Below, piece after piece: positions 1 through 8,554 of a DNA stretch of 64,000 nt (position 1 is its first letter; every line of letters starts with the position of its first letter). The notes beneath the pieces were generated by a model. It saw only the letters and a program-made list of their open reading frames with translations, had not been told where the DNA came from and made no database searches. Source of the stretch: Sphingomonas sp. Leaf343 (lineage in GTDB: Bacteria > Pseudomonadota > Alphaproteobacteria > Sphingomonadales > Sphingomonadaceae); the NCBI RefSeq assembly GCF_001423765.1, contig NZ_LMPG01000016.1, positions 62,001 to 126,000 on the forward strand. The letters run 5' to 3'. Made by a program: the position numbers and the translations under genes.

Positions 1-19
1 GCTGTCCAAGTACCCCTTA

Positions 20-37
20 CTCCCGCCTTCGCGGGAG
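20..37. repeat. REP-like short palindrome (copy 1)
   Basis: A 7-bp perfect stem CTCCCGC/GCGGGAG closes a 4-nt loop (CTTC). The same arms with a different loop recur at 47418-47435. It lies downstream of topA in the gene-free first 219 bases and could act as a transcript end, but there is no T-run on either side. I infer a dispersed extragenic palindrome. Confidence 0.6.
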
Positions 38-102
38 CACGGGCGGCGGGCGACATCGTGCCGGGCTGTGGCGCTTGATAGCGCGAGCGCCCCCATTCTC
101 CT

Positions 103-120
103 CCCCGGCGAAGGCCGGGG
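103..120. repeat. REP-like short palindrome (GAAG loop)
   Basis: A 7-bp perfect stem CCCCGGC/GCCGGGG closes a GAAG tetraloop and is followed by TCCAG. It sits 100 bases past the topA stop and resembles the palindrome at 20-37 in design. It is either an extragenic repeat or a transcript-end structure for topA. No gene is supported in bases 1-219. Confidence 0.55.
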
Positions 121-219
121 TCCAGTCTGGCCAGCGTTCCCGAGTCTCACACGATCAGCGGCAGATGGACCCCGGCCTTCGCCAAGCGGGTGTAACGCTT
201 CGAGGCCGCCCGGGGTAAC

Positions 220-2790
220 CTACTCCGCTGCCGCCTTCTTCTTCGCCGGTGCCTTCTTCGCGGCCGATTTTTTCTCCGCCCCTGCCTTCGCGGCCGGCTT
301 CTTCGCGGGTGCCTTCTTGGCCGCCGCCTTCTTCTTCGGCTTCGGGGCCGCCGCAGCGCGGGCGTCGATCAGCAACGCCGCCTCTTCCAGGGTCAACTGG
401 TCCGGCGTGATCGACTTGGGCAAGGTCGCGTTGGTTTCGCCATCGGTGACGTACGCGCCGTAGCGGCCTTCCATCAGCTTCAGCTCAAGCTCGGTGCGCG
501 GATGTTTGCCGAGTTCCTTCAACGGCGCTCGCGCGGCACCCCGCTGAGGGCGGCCACCACCCGCAGCCGCTTCCGCCAGCTTGACGACGGCGGCGTTCAT
601 GCCCGTCTCGAAGACGTCAGCAGTCGATTGCAGGCGCGCGTACTTTCCCGAATGCGCCAGATACGGACCATAGCGGCCGATCGAGGCAGTGATCGGTTCG
701 CCCGACTCGGGATGCGTGCCGACCGTGCGGGGCAGCGACAGCAGCTTCAGCGCCCATTCCAGATCGAGGTCGACGTCCTTGGGGATCGAGGCGCGCTTCG
801 CCTCCTTGCCCTCGCCGAGCTGGATGTACGGACCGAATCGCCCGGACTTGCGCTCCACCGGCAGGCCCGTCTCGGGATCGTTGCCCAGCGTCTCGGGTCC
901 CGAGTCTTCATCCGCCGAGCCGCCTTGTGCGAATCGCCGCGTATATTTGCACTCGGGATAGTTGGAGCAGGCGACGAACGCACCGAATCGACCGCCGCGC
1001 AGCGCGAGTCGCCCCGCGCCGCAATTGGGGCACAGCCGCGGATCGCCCCCGTCCGCCTGTTGCGGGAAAAGATACGGCGCCAGAAACTGATCCAGTTCGG
1101 CGGTGATCGCCGACGGCTGCTGCTCCATGACCTCGCTGGTGCGCGGCTTGAAGTCGCGCCAGAATGCTTCCAGCACCGCCTGCCACTGGGCACGGCCACC
1201 GGACACGTCGTCCAGCTCCTCCTCCAGCTCGGCGGTATAGTCGAAGCCGACATATTTCTCGAAGAACCGCTCCAGGAACGCGGTCACCAGCCGGCCGGAT
1301 TCCTCCGCGAAGAACCGGTTCTTCTCGATCCGCACATAGGCGCGGTCCTTCAGCGTCTTGATGATCGACGCGTAGGTGGAGGGGCGGCCGATGCCGAGTT
1401 CCTCCATGCGCTTGACCAGCGACGCCTCGGAAAAGCGCGGCGGCGGCTGGGTGAAATGCTGCTCCGCGTCGACCGCTTTCTTCGCGGGGGCATCACCGTC
1501 CTTCATGCGCGGCAGGCGGCGGGCGTCCTCGTCGGCACTGTCGTCGGTGCCCTCTTCATAGAGCGCGAGATAGCCGGGGAAGAGCACGACCTGACCGGTG
1601 GCGCGCAATATGTTGCGGCCGGTGCCGTCCGCCAGTTCGACGGTCGTGCGCTCCATTCGCGCCGACGCCATCTGACTGGCGAGCGCCCGCTTCCAGATCA
1701 GGTCGTACAGCCGCGCATGGTCGCCGCCTCCGACCTTGTCCTTGCCGAAATCGGTCGGCCGGATCGCCTCGTGCGCTTCCTGCGCATTCTTGGCCTTGGT
1801 CTGGTACTGGCGCGGCTTGTCCGGGACGTAGCTGGCGTCATAGCGGTTCGCGACCGCCAGCCGCGCCGCGGAGATGGCGCTGCCGTCCATCTGCACGCCG
1901 TCGGTCCGCATGTACGTGATCGCGCCGTCCTCGTAGAGCCCTTGCGCAATCCGCATCGTGTGGTCGGCGGAAAAGCCCAGCTTGCGCGCGGCTTCCTGTT
2001 GCAGCGTCGAGGTGGTGAACGGCGGCGGCGGATTGCGACCCGCCGGCTTCGTCTCGACGGTCTGGACGGAGAAGCGGCCGTCCTCGACTGCGGCCTTCGC
2101 CTTCAGCGCATCGCCCTCCGCACCGATCGACAGCCGGTCGAGCTTCTTGCCGTCCCACTGCACCAGACGCGCGGTAAAGGGCGTGCCGTCCTGCTCCATC
2201 TGCGCGGTGATCGACCAATATTCCTGCGACTTGAACGCCTCGATCTCGCGATCGCGCTGGACGATCAGGCGCAGCGCCACCGACTGCACGCGCCCCGCCG
2301 ACTTCGCGCCGGGCAGTTTGCGCCACAACACCGGCGACAGCGTGAACCCGACCAGATAGTCGAGCGCCCGCCGTGCGCGGTACGCATCGATCAGGTCGTT
2401 ATCCAGTTCGCGCGGCTGGCCCATCGCGGTCGTCACCGCCTGTTTGGTGATCGCGTTGAACGTCACCCGCTGCACGTCCTTGGGCAGCGCCTTGCGGTTT
2501 CTCAGCACCTCCTGCACGTGCCAGCTGATCGCCTCTCCCTCGCGATCGGGATCGGTCGCCAGGATCAGGCGGTCCGCGGTTTTCGCCAGATCCGCGATCG
2601 CCTTGAGCTGCTTCGCCTTGTCCGCGTAGTTTTCCCACTCCATCGCGAACCCCTCGTCGGGATTCACCGATCCGTCCTTCGGCGGCAGGTCGCGGACATG
2701 GCCGTAGGAGGCGAGGACCCGGTAGTCCGAGCCCAGATATTTCTCGATGGTCTTGGCCTTGGCGGGCGATTCGACGATGACAAGCTGCAT
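220..2790 (-). CDS. topA: DNA topoisomerase I (type IA)
   Basis: This 856-residue enzyme relaxes negative supercoils by single-strand passage. A Toprim domain opens the protein (VIVESPAKAKTIEKYLG), and the active-site Tyr lies in TYMRTDG near residue 295. A four-Cys zinc ribbon (CPNC...CSNYPEC) sits near residue 590. Three glycine-rich Topo_C repeats follow (GRFGPYIQLGE, GRYGPYLAHSG, GRYGAYVTDG). The last 45 or so residues form a Lys/Ala/Pro-rich basic tail, probably for DNA contact. The ATG at 2790 matches the family N-terminus, though the ribosome-binding site is weak. In many alphaproteobacteria topA follows dprA directly; here a regulator/photoreceptor pair and a phosphatase gene intervene. 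Confidence 0.97.
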   Translation of the reverse strand: MQLVIVESPAKAKTIEKYLGSDYRVLASYGHVRDLPPKDGSVNPDEGFAMEWENYADKAKQLKAIADLAKTADRLILATDPDREGEAISWHVQEVLRNRKALPKDVQRVTFNAITKQAVTTAMGQPRELDNDLIDAYRARRALDYLVGFTLSPVLWRKLPGAKSAGRVQSVALRLIVQRDREIEAFKSQEYWSITAQMEQDGTPFTARLVQWDGKKLDRLSIGAEGDALKAKAAVEDGRFSVQTVETKPAGRNPPPPFTTSTLQQEAARKLGFSADHTMRIAQGLYEDGAITYMRTDGVQMDGSAISAARLAVANRYDASYVPDKPRQYQTKAKNAQEAHEAIRPTDFGKDKVGGGDHARLYDLIWKRALASQMASARMERTTVELADGTGRNILRATGQVVLFPGYLALYEEGTDDSADEDARRLPRMKDGDAPAKKAVDAEQHFTQPPPRFSEASLVKRMEELGIGRPSTYASIIKTLKDRAYVRIEKNRFFAEESGRLVTAFLERFFEKYVGFDYTAELEEELDDVSGGRAQWQAVLEAFWRDFKPRTSEVMEQQPSAITAELDQFLAPYLFPQQADGGDPRLCPNCGAGRLALRGGRFGAFVACSNYPECKYTRRFAQGGSADEDSGPETLGNDPETGLPVERKSGRFGPYIQLGEGKEAKRASIPKDVDLDLEWALKLLSLPRTVGTHPESGEPITASIGRYGPYLAHSGKYARLQSTADVFETGMNAAVVKLAEAAAGGGRPQRGAARAPLKELGKHPRTELELKLMEGRYGAYVTDGETNATLPKSITPDQLTLEEAALLIDARAAAAPKPKKKAAAKKAPAKKPAAKAGAEKKSAAKKAPAKKKAAAE

Positions 2791-2902
2791 GGGGGCTCTG
2801 TACGATCCTTACGTGTACGCGCGAGGGTGGAGAGCCTCGCCACCCCCGTCAACCTTGCGACCTGCCAACCCCGGGACCTGCCAGACCTTTGCACCTAAAG
2901 CG

Positions 2903-3640
2903 TCAGGCGTGCTCGCGCGACAGTTGCAGATAGCGTGGGCAGAAATCGCCCGCATCCGCCAGCGCGGTCCAGTCGGGTATCTTCACCCACCGCGCCTTCG
3001 TCTCGACCAGCCCCTCACGGCGCAGCGCCTGCAGCGTGCGGTTGACGTGGACGCTGGTCAGGCCCAGCGCGTCGGCCATGTCCGTCTGCGTCAGCGGCAA
3101 GTAGAACGAGCATGCCCCCGTGCTGATGTCCGCCCCCTGTCGCAGCGCCATTTCGCAGATCAGGTGCGCCAGTCGCGTATAGGCTCCCCGCCGTCCGACA
3201 TTGGCGATCCACTCCCGGAACACCGACGACCCCGCCAGACTGTCCGTCCAGATCGCATCGGCGACGGCCGGACGCGAGTGCATCAGGTCCAGCATCGCGC
3301 GATGCGGCACCAGCGCCACCTCCACCGGCGTCAACGCCTGGACATTGTCGACCGACGGAAACAGCATCGCGTAATGAAGGTCGATCGGCTCCCCCTCCAT
3401 ATGCAGGCCGACGACCTGACGCGTGCCGTCGCCCATCGTCTTGTGCCGCGAAGCCACCCCTTTCAACAGGATGATGCAGTGGCCGGGCAGGTCGCCCTCG
3501 CGGATGATGTAGCGACCGGCATCGACCAGCTTCAGCGTGTGCGGCAACGCCAGTACGGCGTCCGCATCCGCCGCATCGATGACGAATCGCCGCTTCAGGG
3601 CCCGCACGAAGGGTCCCAGATTGCTGCGTTGCTCGATCAT
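2903..3640 (-). CDS. Crp/Fnr-family transcriptional regulator
   Basis: A 245-residue protein with an N-terminal cyclic-nucleotide-binding-like beta-roll and a C-terminal winged helix (HTH around LTQTDMADALGLTSVHVNRT). The N-terminal cysteine cluster of Fnr-type iron-sulfur sensors is absent, so the signal is unknown. I chose the ATG at 3640, nine codons inside the longest frame, because GAGGAG lies just upstream. It is transcribed divergently from the BLUF gene across about 165 bp, so shared control or a link to light sensing is possible. Similar Crp-like proteins are common and multi-copy in sphingomonads. Confidence 0.88.
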   Translation of the reverse strand: MIEQRSNLGPFVRALKRRFVIDAADADAVLALPHTLKLVDAGRYIIREGDLPGHCIILLKGVASRHKTMGDGTRQVVGLHMEGEPIDLHYAMLFPSVDNVQALTPVEVALVPHRAMLDLMHSRPAVADAIWTDSLAGSSVFREWIANVGRRGAYTRLAHLICEMALRQGADISTGACSFYLPLTQTDMADALGLTSVHVNRTLQALRREGLVETKARWVKIPDWTALADAGDFCPRYLQLSREHA

Positions 3641-3697
3641 GATCGCTGCTCCTCGTCCGCAGCCCATCGGGAGGGATCGGCTACGGTTGGTAAAGTG

Positions 3698-3743
3698 CGA
3701 CTAATTTCGCTTTAAATTCCCTTACATATGATTGTGTTAGTCG
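3698..3743. promoter_or_regulatory. Inverted repeat in the Crp/BLUF divergent promoter
   Basis: CGACTAA (3698-3704) and TTAGTCG (3737-3743) form a perfect 7-bp inverted repeat spaced by 32 nt in an AT-rich patch between the two divergent genes. The arms suit a dimeric regulator bound at two half-sites, or a weak stem. The assignment as an operator is inference. Confidence 0.3.
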
Positions 3744-3804
3744 ATTGGCAAAGGCCTTGTGACATCATTCCGCCTTGTTCGTGCAGGATGATACAGGCGC
3801 TACG

Positions 3805-4224
3805 ATGATCCGCTCGATCTTCTACGTCAGTGTCAGTACGCTGGTCTTGCCGGTGGAGGAGTCGCGGGTCCACGACATCGTCGACTGGTCGCGCCGCTGG
3901 AACGCTGATGTCGGCGTCACCGGTGCGCTGATGTTCACCGAGAAGCATTTCGCGCAAGTGATCGAGGGGCCCCTGCCGGCCATCGCGGAGTTGATGGGCA
4001 AGATCCGCCGCGATCCGCGTCATACCCGGATCGACGTCATCCTCGACCGCAGCATCCGCCACCGCCAGTTCGCCGGCTGGACGATGGCGTACAGCGGCCC
4101 GGAGGATTTCATTGAAGCGCAACTCGCACCGCTCGCTCCCGACCGCCCCGCGGCAGACCGCGCCGCCGCCGCGCATGCGCTGATCGCGGTGATGCAGGAT
4201 CTGTCGGGGCTGGGGACGGTGTAG
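3805..4224 (+). CDS. BLUF-domain blue-light photoreceptor
   Basis: A 139-residue single-domain BLUF protein that should bind FAD. The residues expected for the photocycle are visible: Tyr in FYVS, Asn in WNADVGVTGAL and Gln in FAQVIEGP. There is no GGDEF, EAL or cyclase output domain, so it must act through a partner. I start it at the internal ATG before IRSIFYVS; the ten residues upstream in the open frame are not family-like. It is divergent from a Crp-like regulator, a plausible but unproven partner. Confidence 0.9.
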   Translation: MIRSIFYVSVSTLVLPVEESRVHDIVDWSRRWNADVGVTGALMFTEKHFAQVIEGPLPAIAELMGKIRRDPRHTRIDVILDRSIRHRQFAGWTMAYSGPEDFIEAQLAPLAPDRPAADRAAAAHALIAVMQDLSGLGTV

Positions 4225-4230
4225 ATTCGC

Positions 4231-4557
4231 TCATCCCGGCAGGTGTCGCGCCATCCTGATTTCCAGCAGACGGATCAACGCGGGGTCCATGAACGCATAA
4301 TCGTCCGGAATGTCGAGACAGACGATGCGCTTGCCGCTCAGGGCACGCTGCAATCGCTGGCGCAGTTTGGCGCGGTGCGCCTTTTCCATCACGACGATCG
4401 TGTCGGCCCATGCGACCAGTTCGGACGATAGCGGATTTTCCGCATCGTTGTTGGTTCCGGCTGACGACACGTCGATTCCGTCGCGGCCGGCAAAGATCTG
4501 CTCGGCGGTGGGACTGCGAAGCCGATTCTGGCTGCACACGAACAGGAACCGTTTCAC
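4231..4557 (-). CDS. Low-molecular-weight protein tyrosine phosphatase family protein
   Basis: A 108-residue protein opening with FLFVCSQNRLRSPTAE, which carries the C-X5-R phosphatase loop (Cys 8, Arg 14). A possible general-acid Asp lies in IPDDYAFMDP near the C-terminus. At 108 residues it is shorter than typical Wzb/ArsC-like members (about 140-160). The start is the GTG at 4557, which overlaps the last codon and stop of dprA (ATGTGA), implying translational coupling. Substrate unknown. It is the last gene of the plsY-dprA unit. Confidence 0.8.
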   Translation of the reverse strand: MKRFLFVCSQNRLRSPTAEQIFAGRDGIDVSSAGTNNDAENPLSSELVAWADTIVVMEKAHRAKLRQRLQRALSGKRIVCLDIPDDYAFMDPALIRLLEIRMARHLPG

Positions 4558-5645
4558 ATCAGACTCACGCGTCCGCCGGCGTGCCGCTCGATGCGGCCGG
4601 CGAGTTCCAGTTCCAGCAACACCGTCTGCACCACCGCCGGTGACAGCCCCGCCTGCCGGATCAGTTCGTCGATCGATACCGCGACGGGGCCGAGCAGGTC
4701 GGTCACGCGGCGGCGCTCCGCATCGCTCGCATCCTCCGGCGGGGGCGGCACATAGGCGCTGCCGGGAGAGCGGACGGCGCGCGGATCGATCGGGCGCAGC
4801 AGTTCCAGCACGTCGGCGGCGCTTTGAACCAGGGTCGCACCTTCGCGGATCAGGCCGTTGCAGCCCTGCGCACGCGGATCGAGCGGGCTGCCGGGCACCG
4901 CCATCACCTCGCGCCCCATTTCCGTTGCCAGTCGCGCGGTGATGAGCGAGCCGGATTTCGGCGCAGCCTCGACCACGACGGTGCCCTGGCACAGGCCGGC
5001 GATGATGCGGTTGCGGTACGGGAAATGCCGCGCCCGCGGCTCGGTGCCGGGCGGCTGTTCGGCCAGCAGCAGCCCGCGGGTCGCCACCGTCTCCTGCAAT
5101 TCCGCGTTCTCCGGCGGGAAGACGATGTCGATGCCGCTGGCGATGACGCCGATCGTGCCGCCCGCCGCCAATGCGCCCTGATGCGCCGCGGTGTCGATGC
5201 CCCGCGCCAGTCCGGATACTACCGTCGCCCCCTGATCGGCCAGATCATGGCCCAGTATCCGCGCGAACCGGCACGCCACCGCCGATGCGTTGCGCGCGCC
5301 GACGATCGCCACGCAGGGCCGCACCGCCAGCGACAGGTCGCCGCGCCAGATCAGGGCAGGGGGCGCATTGTCGATCTCCGCCAGCGGCATCGGATAATCG
5401 GCATCGCCGAGAAACAGATAGCGTGCGCCGAGCCGCGCCGTCCGCTCCACTTCCGGTGCGACGTCTGCGGCGGACGGCACGCGCGGGGGCTGACCCCCGC
5501 CGCGCCGCGCCAGCATCGGCAGCGCCTCGATCGCCGCCGCCGCCGTGCCATAGCGCGCGATCAACTGGCGATAGCCGATCGGTCCGATCCCGTGCGTGCG
5601 GATCAGGCGCAGCCGCGCATGATCCGTATCCGTGAACAGGCTCAC
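4554..5645 (-). CDS. dprA: DNA-processing protein DprA
   Basis: A 363-residue DprA/Smf protein that loads RecA on incoming single-stranded DNA during natural transformation. The Rossmann-like core is clear (VAIVGARNASAVACRFA; VVSGLARGIDTAAHQGAL; FPYRNRIIAGLC; EAAPKSGSLITARLA). A C-terminal winged-helix domain is present (VAVSIDELIRQAGLSPAVVQ). The open frame runs far upstream, but I place the start at GTG 5645, which overlaps the plsY stop (AAGTGAGC) and begins the family-like sequence VSLFTDTDHARLRLIR. Confidence 0.95.
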   Translation of the reverse strand: MSLFTDTDHARLRLIRTHGIGPIGYRQLIARYGTAAAAIEALPMLARRGGGQPPRVPSAADVAPEVERTARLGARYLFLGDADYPMPLAEIDNAPPALIWRGDLSLAVRPCVAIVGARNASAVACRFARILGHDLADQGATVVSGLARGIDTAAHQGALAAGGTIGVIASGIDIVFPPENAELQETVATRGLLLAEQPPGTEPRARHFPYRNRIIAGLCQGTVVVEAAPKSGSLITARLATEMGREVMAVPGSPLDPRAQGCNGLIREGATLVQSAADVLELLRPIDPRAVRSPGSAYVPPPPEDASDAERRRVTDLLGPVAVSIDELIRQAGLSPAVVQTVLLELELAGRIERHAGGRVSLM

Positions 5646-6244
5646 TTCGCCCGGCCGATCCTCGGTTCGGTGCCCGCCAGCAGCCGTTCGACATTGTCGC
5701 CGTGTTTCCACAGCACCAGCAGCGCCAGCGCGATCAGCAGCAGCACCAGATCGAATCGTCCGAACAGGGCGGCCGCGACCGGTGCGCTGATCGCCGCGCT
5801 CATCCCGGCGACCGCGGAAATGCGCAGCGTCGCCAGCAGTCCCAGCCACACCACCGCATACACCAGTCCGATCGGCCAATGCAGCGCCAGCACGATGCCC
5901 ATCAGCGTCGCGACGCCCTTGCCGCCGCGAAAGCGCAGCCACACCGGATAGCAATGGCCGACGAACGCCGCTGCGCCCGCCAGCAGCCCCTCGCCCGGGA
6001 AGATCGCCTCCACGATCAGCACCGCCGCCAGCCCCTTGGCCATGTCGAGCAGCAGGGTCGCCGCCGCCAGCCCCTTGCGGCCGGTTCGCAGCACGTTGGT
6101 CGCACCGATATTGCCGGAGCCGATCTGGCGCAGGTCGCCCGCGCCCGCGACACGCGTCAGGATGATCCCGAACGGGATGGAACCCAGCGCATAGCCGAGC
6201 AAGAGCGCCAGTGTCGGGGCGATCCAGAGGATTTGGGTCTGCAA
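5642..6244 (-). CDS. plsY: Acyl-phosphate:glycerol-3-phosphate acyltransferase PlsY
   Basis: A 200-residue inner-membrane enzyme that acylates glycerol-3-phosphate with acyl-phosphate, the first step of phospholipid synthesis. The conserved loops are visible: GSIPFGIILTR, GSGNIGATNVLRTGRKG and FRGGKGVATLMG. Five or so hydrophobic segments span the rest. It heads the minus-strand plsY-dprA-phosphatase run and overlaps dprA by 4 nt. Divergent from murI, 94 bp away. Confidence 0.96.
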   Translation of the reverse strand: MQTQILWIAPTLALLLGYALGSIPFGIILTRVAGAGDLRQIGSGNIGATNVLRTGRKGLAAATLLLDMAKGLAAVLIVEAIFPGEGLLAGAAAFVGHCYPVWLRFRGGKGVATLMGIVLALHWPIGLVYAVVWLGLLATLRISAVAGMSAAISAPVAAALFGRFDLVLLLIALALLVLWKHGDNVERLLAGTEPRIGRAK

Positions 6245-6338
6245 GCGTCCCCCTTGATGAAACGGAACATAACGCGTTCACGCACGGTGTCCATTAATCT
6301 GGATCAGCCGTGCACCGCCAGCCCCGGGACGCTAAGGG

Positions 6339-7142
6339 ATGGCGATGAGCGATGCCGCCCCGATCCTGTTCTTCGATTCGGGTGTCGGCGGCCTGTCCGT
6401 CGTCGCGCCTACGCTGACGCTGCTGCCGAACGCGCCGGTCGTCTACGTCGCCGACTCGGCGGGCTTCCCCTACGGCATCAAGTCGGAGGCGGAGATCGCC
6501 GCGCGCGTGCCGGCGCTGCTGGGACGGCTGGTGGAGCGGTACCGGCCCCGACTGGTGGTGATCGCGTGCAACACCGCCTCCACCATTGCGCTGCCGGTGG
6601 TCCGCGCGGCGCTTGACCTGCCCGTCGTCGGCACGGTGCCCGCGATCAAGCCCGCCGCCGCGATGAGCAGGACGCGCGTGATCGGCGTGCTGGGCACGGA
6701 GGCGACGGTGCGTCAGCCCTATGTCGACGATCTCGCGGCGCGATTCGCGGGCGATTGCGTGGTGCTGCGCCACGGGTCGGCGGCTCTGGTCGAGCTGGCG
6801 GAAGGAGCGCTGGCCGGCACCGCTCCGCCCCTCGACACGATCGCCACAGAACTTGACGGGCTGTTCCGTCAACCCGGCGGCGACCGGATCGACGTGATCG
6901 TCAACGCCTGCACGCATTTCCCATTGCTGGAGGGCGATATGGTGGCGGTCGTGCCGCCCGGCGTGCGCTTCGTCGATGGCGGTCCCGGTATCGCCCGCCG
7001 CATCGCCTTCCTGACCGACGGGCAGGACTGGCCCGCGATGCCGCCGCCCGGCCGACTCGTCTTCACCCGCATCGGCGAGCGGGAGCGCGCGATCGCCGCG
7101 ACGCTGGCGACACGCGGGCTGCCGATCCTCGAACAGCTCTGA
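6339..7142 (+). CDS. murI: Glutamate racemase
   Basis: A 267-residue racemase that makes D-glutamate for peptidoglycan. The catalytic pair of cysteines is present in VIACNTAS (near 70) and VNACTHFPLL (near 190), and the N-terminal substrate motif is FDSGVGGLSV. An ATG two codons downstream (6345) is an alternative start. It precedes hemA by about 80 bp on the same strand. Confidence 0.95.
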   Translation: MAMSDAAPILFFDSGVGGLSVVAPTLTLLPNAPVVYVADSAGFPYGIKSEAEIAARVPALLGRLVERYRPRLVVIACNTASTIALPVVRAALDLPVVGTVPAIKPAAAMSRTRVIGVLGTEATVRQPYVDDLAARFAGDCVVLRHGSAALVELAEGALAGTAPPLDTIATELDGLFRQPGGDRIDVIVNACTHFPLLEGDMVAVVPPGVRFVDGGPGIARRIAFLTDGQDWPAMPPPGRLVFTRIGERERAIAATLATRGLPILEQL

Positions 7143-7220
7143 CACCACGCATAAACCCGATCAGTGCGTTCGTTCTTCCGCGCTGGAAAAACCTTGCGGA
7201 GGGGCGTAGACGACCGGGCC

Positions 7221-8501
7221 ATGACCCCGGCCTCTTTCGCTCCGGCACTCACCTCCGCCCCCGGCAGCCATGGCGCGGAGGCGCGCGTCGATTACGCGCA
7301 CGTCTTCACGCAGGCGATCGACCGGCTGCATGCCGAGGGGCGGTACCGGGTGTTCATCGACATCCTGCGCAACAAGGGGGCGTTCCCCAACGCGCGCTGC
7401 TTCGCCGGCCATAACGGGCCGAAGCCGATCACCGTCTGGTGCTCCAACGACTATCTCGCGATGGGCCAGCACCCCAAGGTGATCGCGGCCATGGAGGAGG
7501 CGCTGCACGACGTCGGCGCGGGTTCCGGCGGCACCCGCAACATCGGCGGCAACACCCACTATCATGTCGATCTGGAGGGCGAACTCGCCGACCTGCACGG
7601 CAAGGAAGCGGCGTTGCTGTTCACCAGCGGCTATGTCTCGAACGAGGCGACGCTGGCGACACTGGCGAAGATCCTGCCCGGCTGCGTGATCTTTTCCGAC
7701 GAACTGAACCACGCGTCGATGATCGCGGGCATCCGCAATTCAGGCTGCGAGAAGCGTATCTTCCGCCACAACGATCTCGATCATCTCGAAGAGTTGCTGG
7801 CCGCCGAGGACCCGTCGGCGCCCAAGCTGATCGCGTTCGAAAGCGTGTATTCGATGGAGGCGGACATCGCCCCGATCGGCGCGATCTGCGATCTGGCGGA
7901 CAAGTACAACGCGCTGACATACTGCGACGAGGTCCACGCGGTCGGCATGTACGGTGCGCGCGGCGGCGGCATTTCGGAGCGGGACGACGTCGCCGGGCGG
8001 CTGACCATCATCGAGGGGACGCTGGGCAAGGCGTTCGGCGTGATGGGCGGCTACATCGCTGCCAGCCGCACGATCATCGACGTGATTCGCAGCTACGCCC
8101 CCGGTTTCATCTTCACCACCAGCCTGTCGCCGGTACTGGTCGCTGGCGTCCTCGCCAGTGTCCGCCACCTCAAGGCTTCGACTGCGGAGCGCGAGGGGCA
8201 GCAGGCGGCGGCGACGCTGCTGAAGACGATGATGGCCGATGCCGGCCTGCCGGTGATGCTGGGCGGAACGCACATCGTACCGCTGATGGTCGGCGATCCG
8301 ATCAAGGCGAAGCGGATCAGCGACATCCTGCTCGCCGAGTACGGCGCGTATGTGCAGCCAATCAACTACCCGACCGTACCGCGCGGCACCGAACGCCTGC
8401 GCTTCACCCCCGGCCCGACTCACACCCCCGCGATGATGCAGGAACTGACCGACGCGCTGGTCGAAATCTGGAGCCGGCTGGAGCTGAAGAAGGCGGCCTG
8501 A
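7221..8501 (+). CDS. hemA: 5-aminolevulinate synthase
   Basis: A 426-residue PLP enzyme condensing glycine and succinyl-CoA to 5-aminolevulinate, the C4 route of haem synthesis typical of alphaproteobacteria. Family signatures include [40 protein letters not shown] and the PLP-lysine loop [15 protein letters not shown]. The frame is open from 7164; I prefer the ATG at 7221 because GGAGGGG (7198-7204) precedes it and the extra residues are not family-like. The spacing is long, so the start is only moderately sure. Confidence 0.96.
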   Translation: MTPASFAPALTSAPGSHGAEARVDYAHVFTQAIDRLHAEGRYRVFIDILRNKGAFPNARCFAGHNGPKPITVWCSNDYLAMGQHPKVIAAMEEALHDVGAGSGGTRNIGGNTHYHVDLEGELADLHGKEAALLFTSGYVSNEATLATLAKILPGCVIFSDELNHASMIAGIRNSGCEKRIFRHNDLDHLEELLAAEDPSAPKLIAFESVYSMEADIAPIGAICDLADKYNALTYCDEVHAVGMYGARGGGISERDDVAGRLTIIEGTLGKAFGVMGGYIAASRTIIDVIRSYAPGFIFTTSLSPVLVAGVLASVRHLKASTAEREGQQAAATLLKTMMADAGLPVMLGGTHIVPLMVGDPIKAKRISDILLAEYGAYVQPINYPTVPRGTERLRFTPGPTHTPAMMQELTDALVEIWSRLELKKAA

Positions 8502-8531
8502 GGTCGGCGCTACCCTTCTGCTCCCCTCAGG
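8497..8531. terminator. Possible hairpin between convergent hemA and rpoN
   Basis: CCTGAGG (8497-8503, overlapping the hemA stop) can pair with CCTCAGG (8525-8531) around a 21-nt loop. The gap between the two convergent genes is only 53 bp. The structure is modest and has no T-run. Confidence 0.3.
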
Positions 8532-8554
8532 AAGGAGAGCGAGAGGCAGCAGCC

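Noticed and set aside
68..463. A 131-residue plus-strand frame at the window start
   Set aside because: Most of it is the complement of the Lys/Ala-rich topA tail; the Phe/Ala runs come from that.
502..2898. A 798-residue open frame on the plus strand opposite topA
   Set aside because: It is the antisense of topA, with Arg/Leu/Gln-rich composition and no family-like sequence. High GC3 leaves few stops on the opposite strand.
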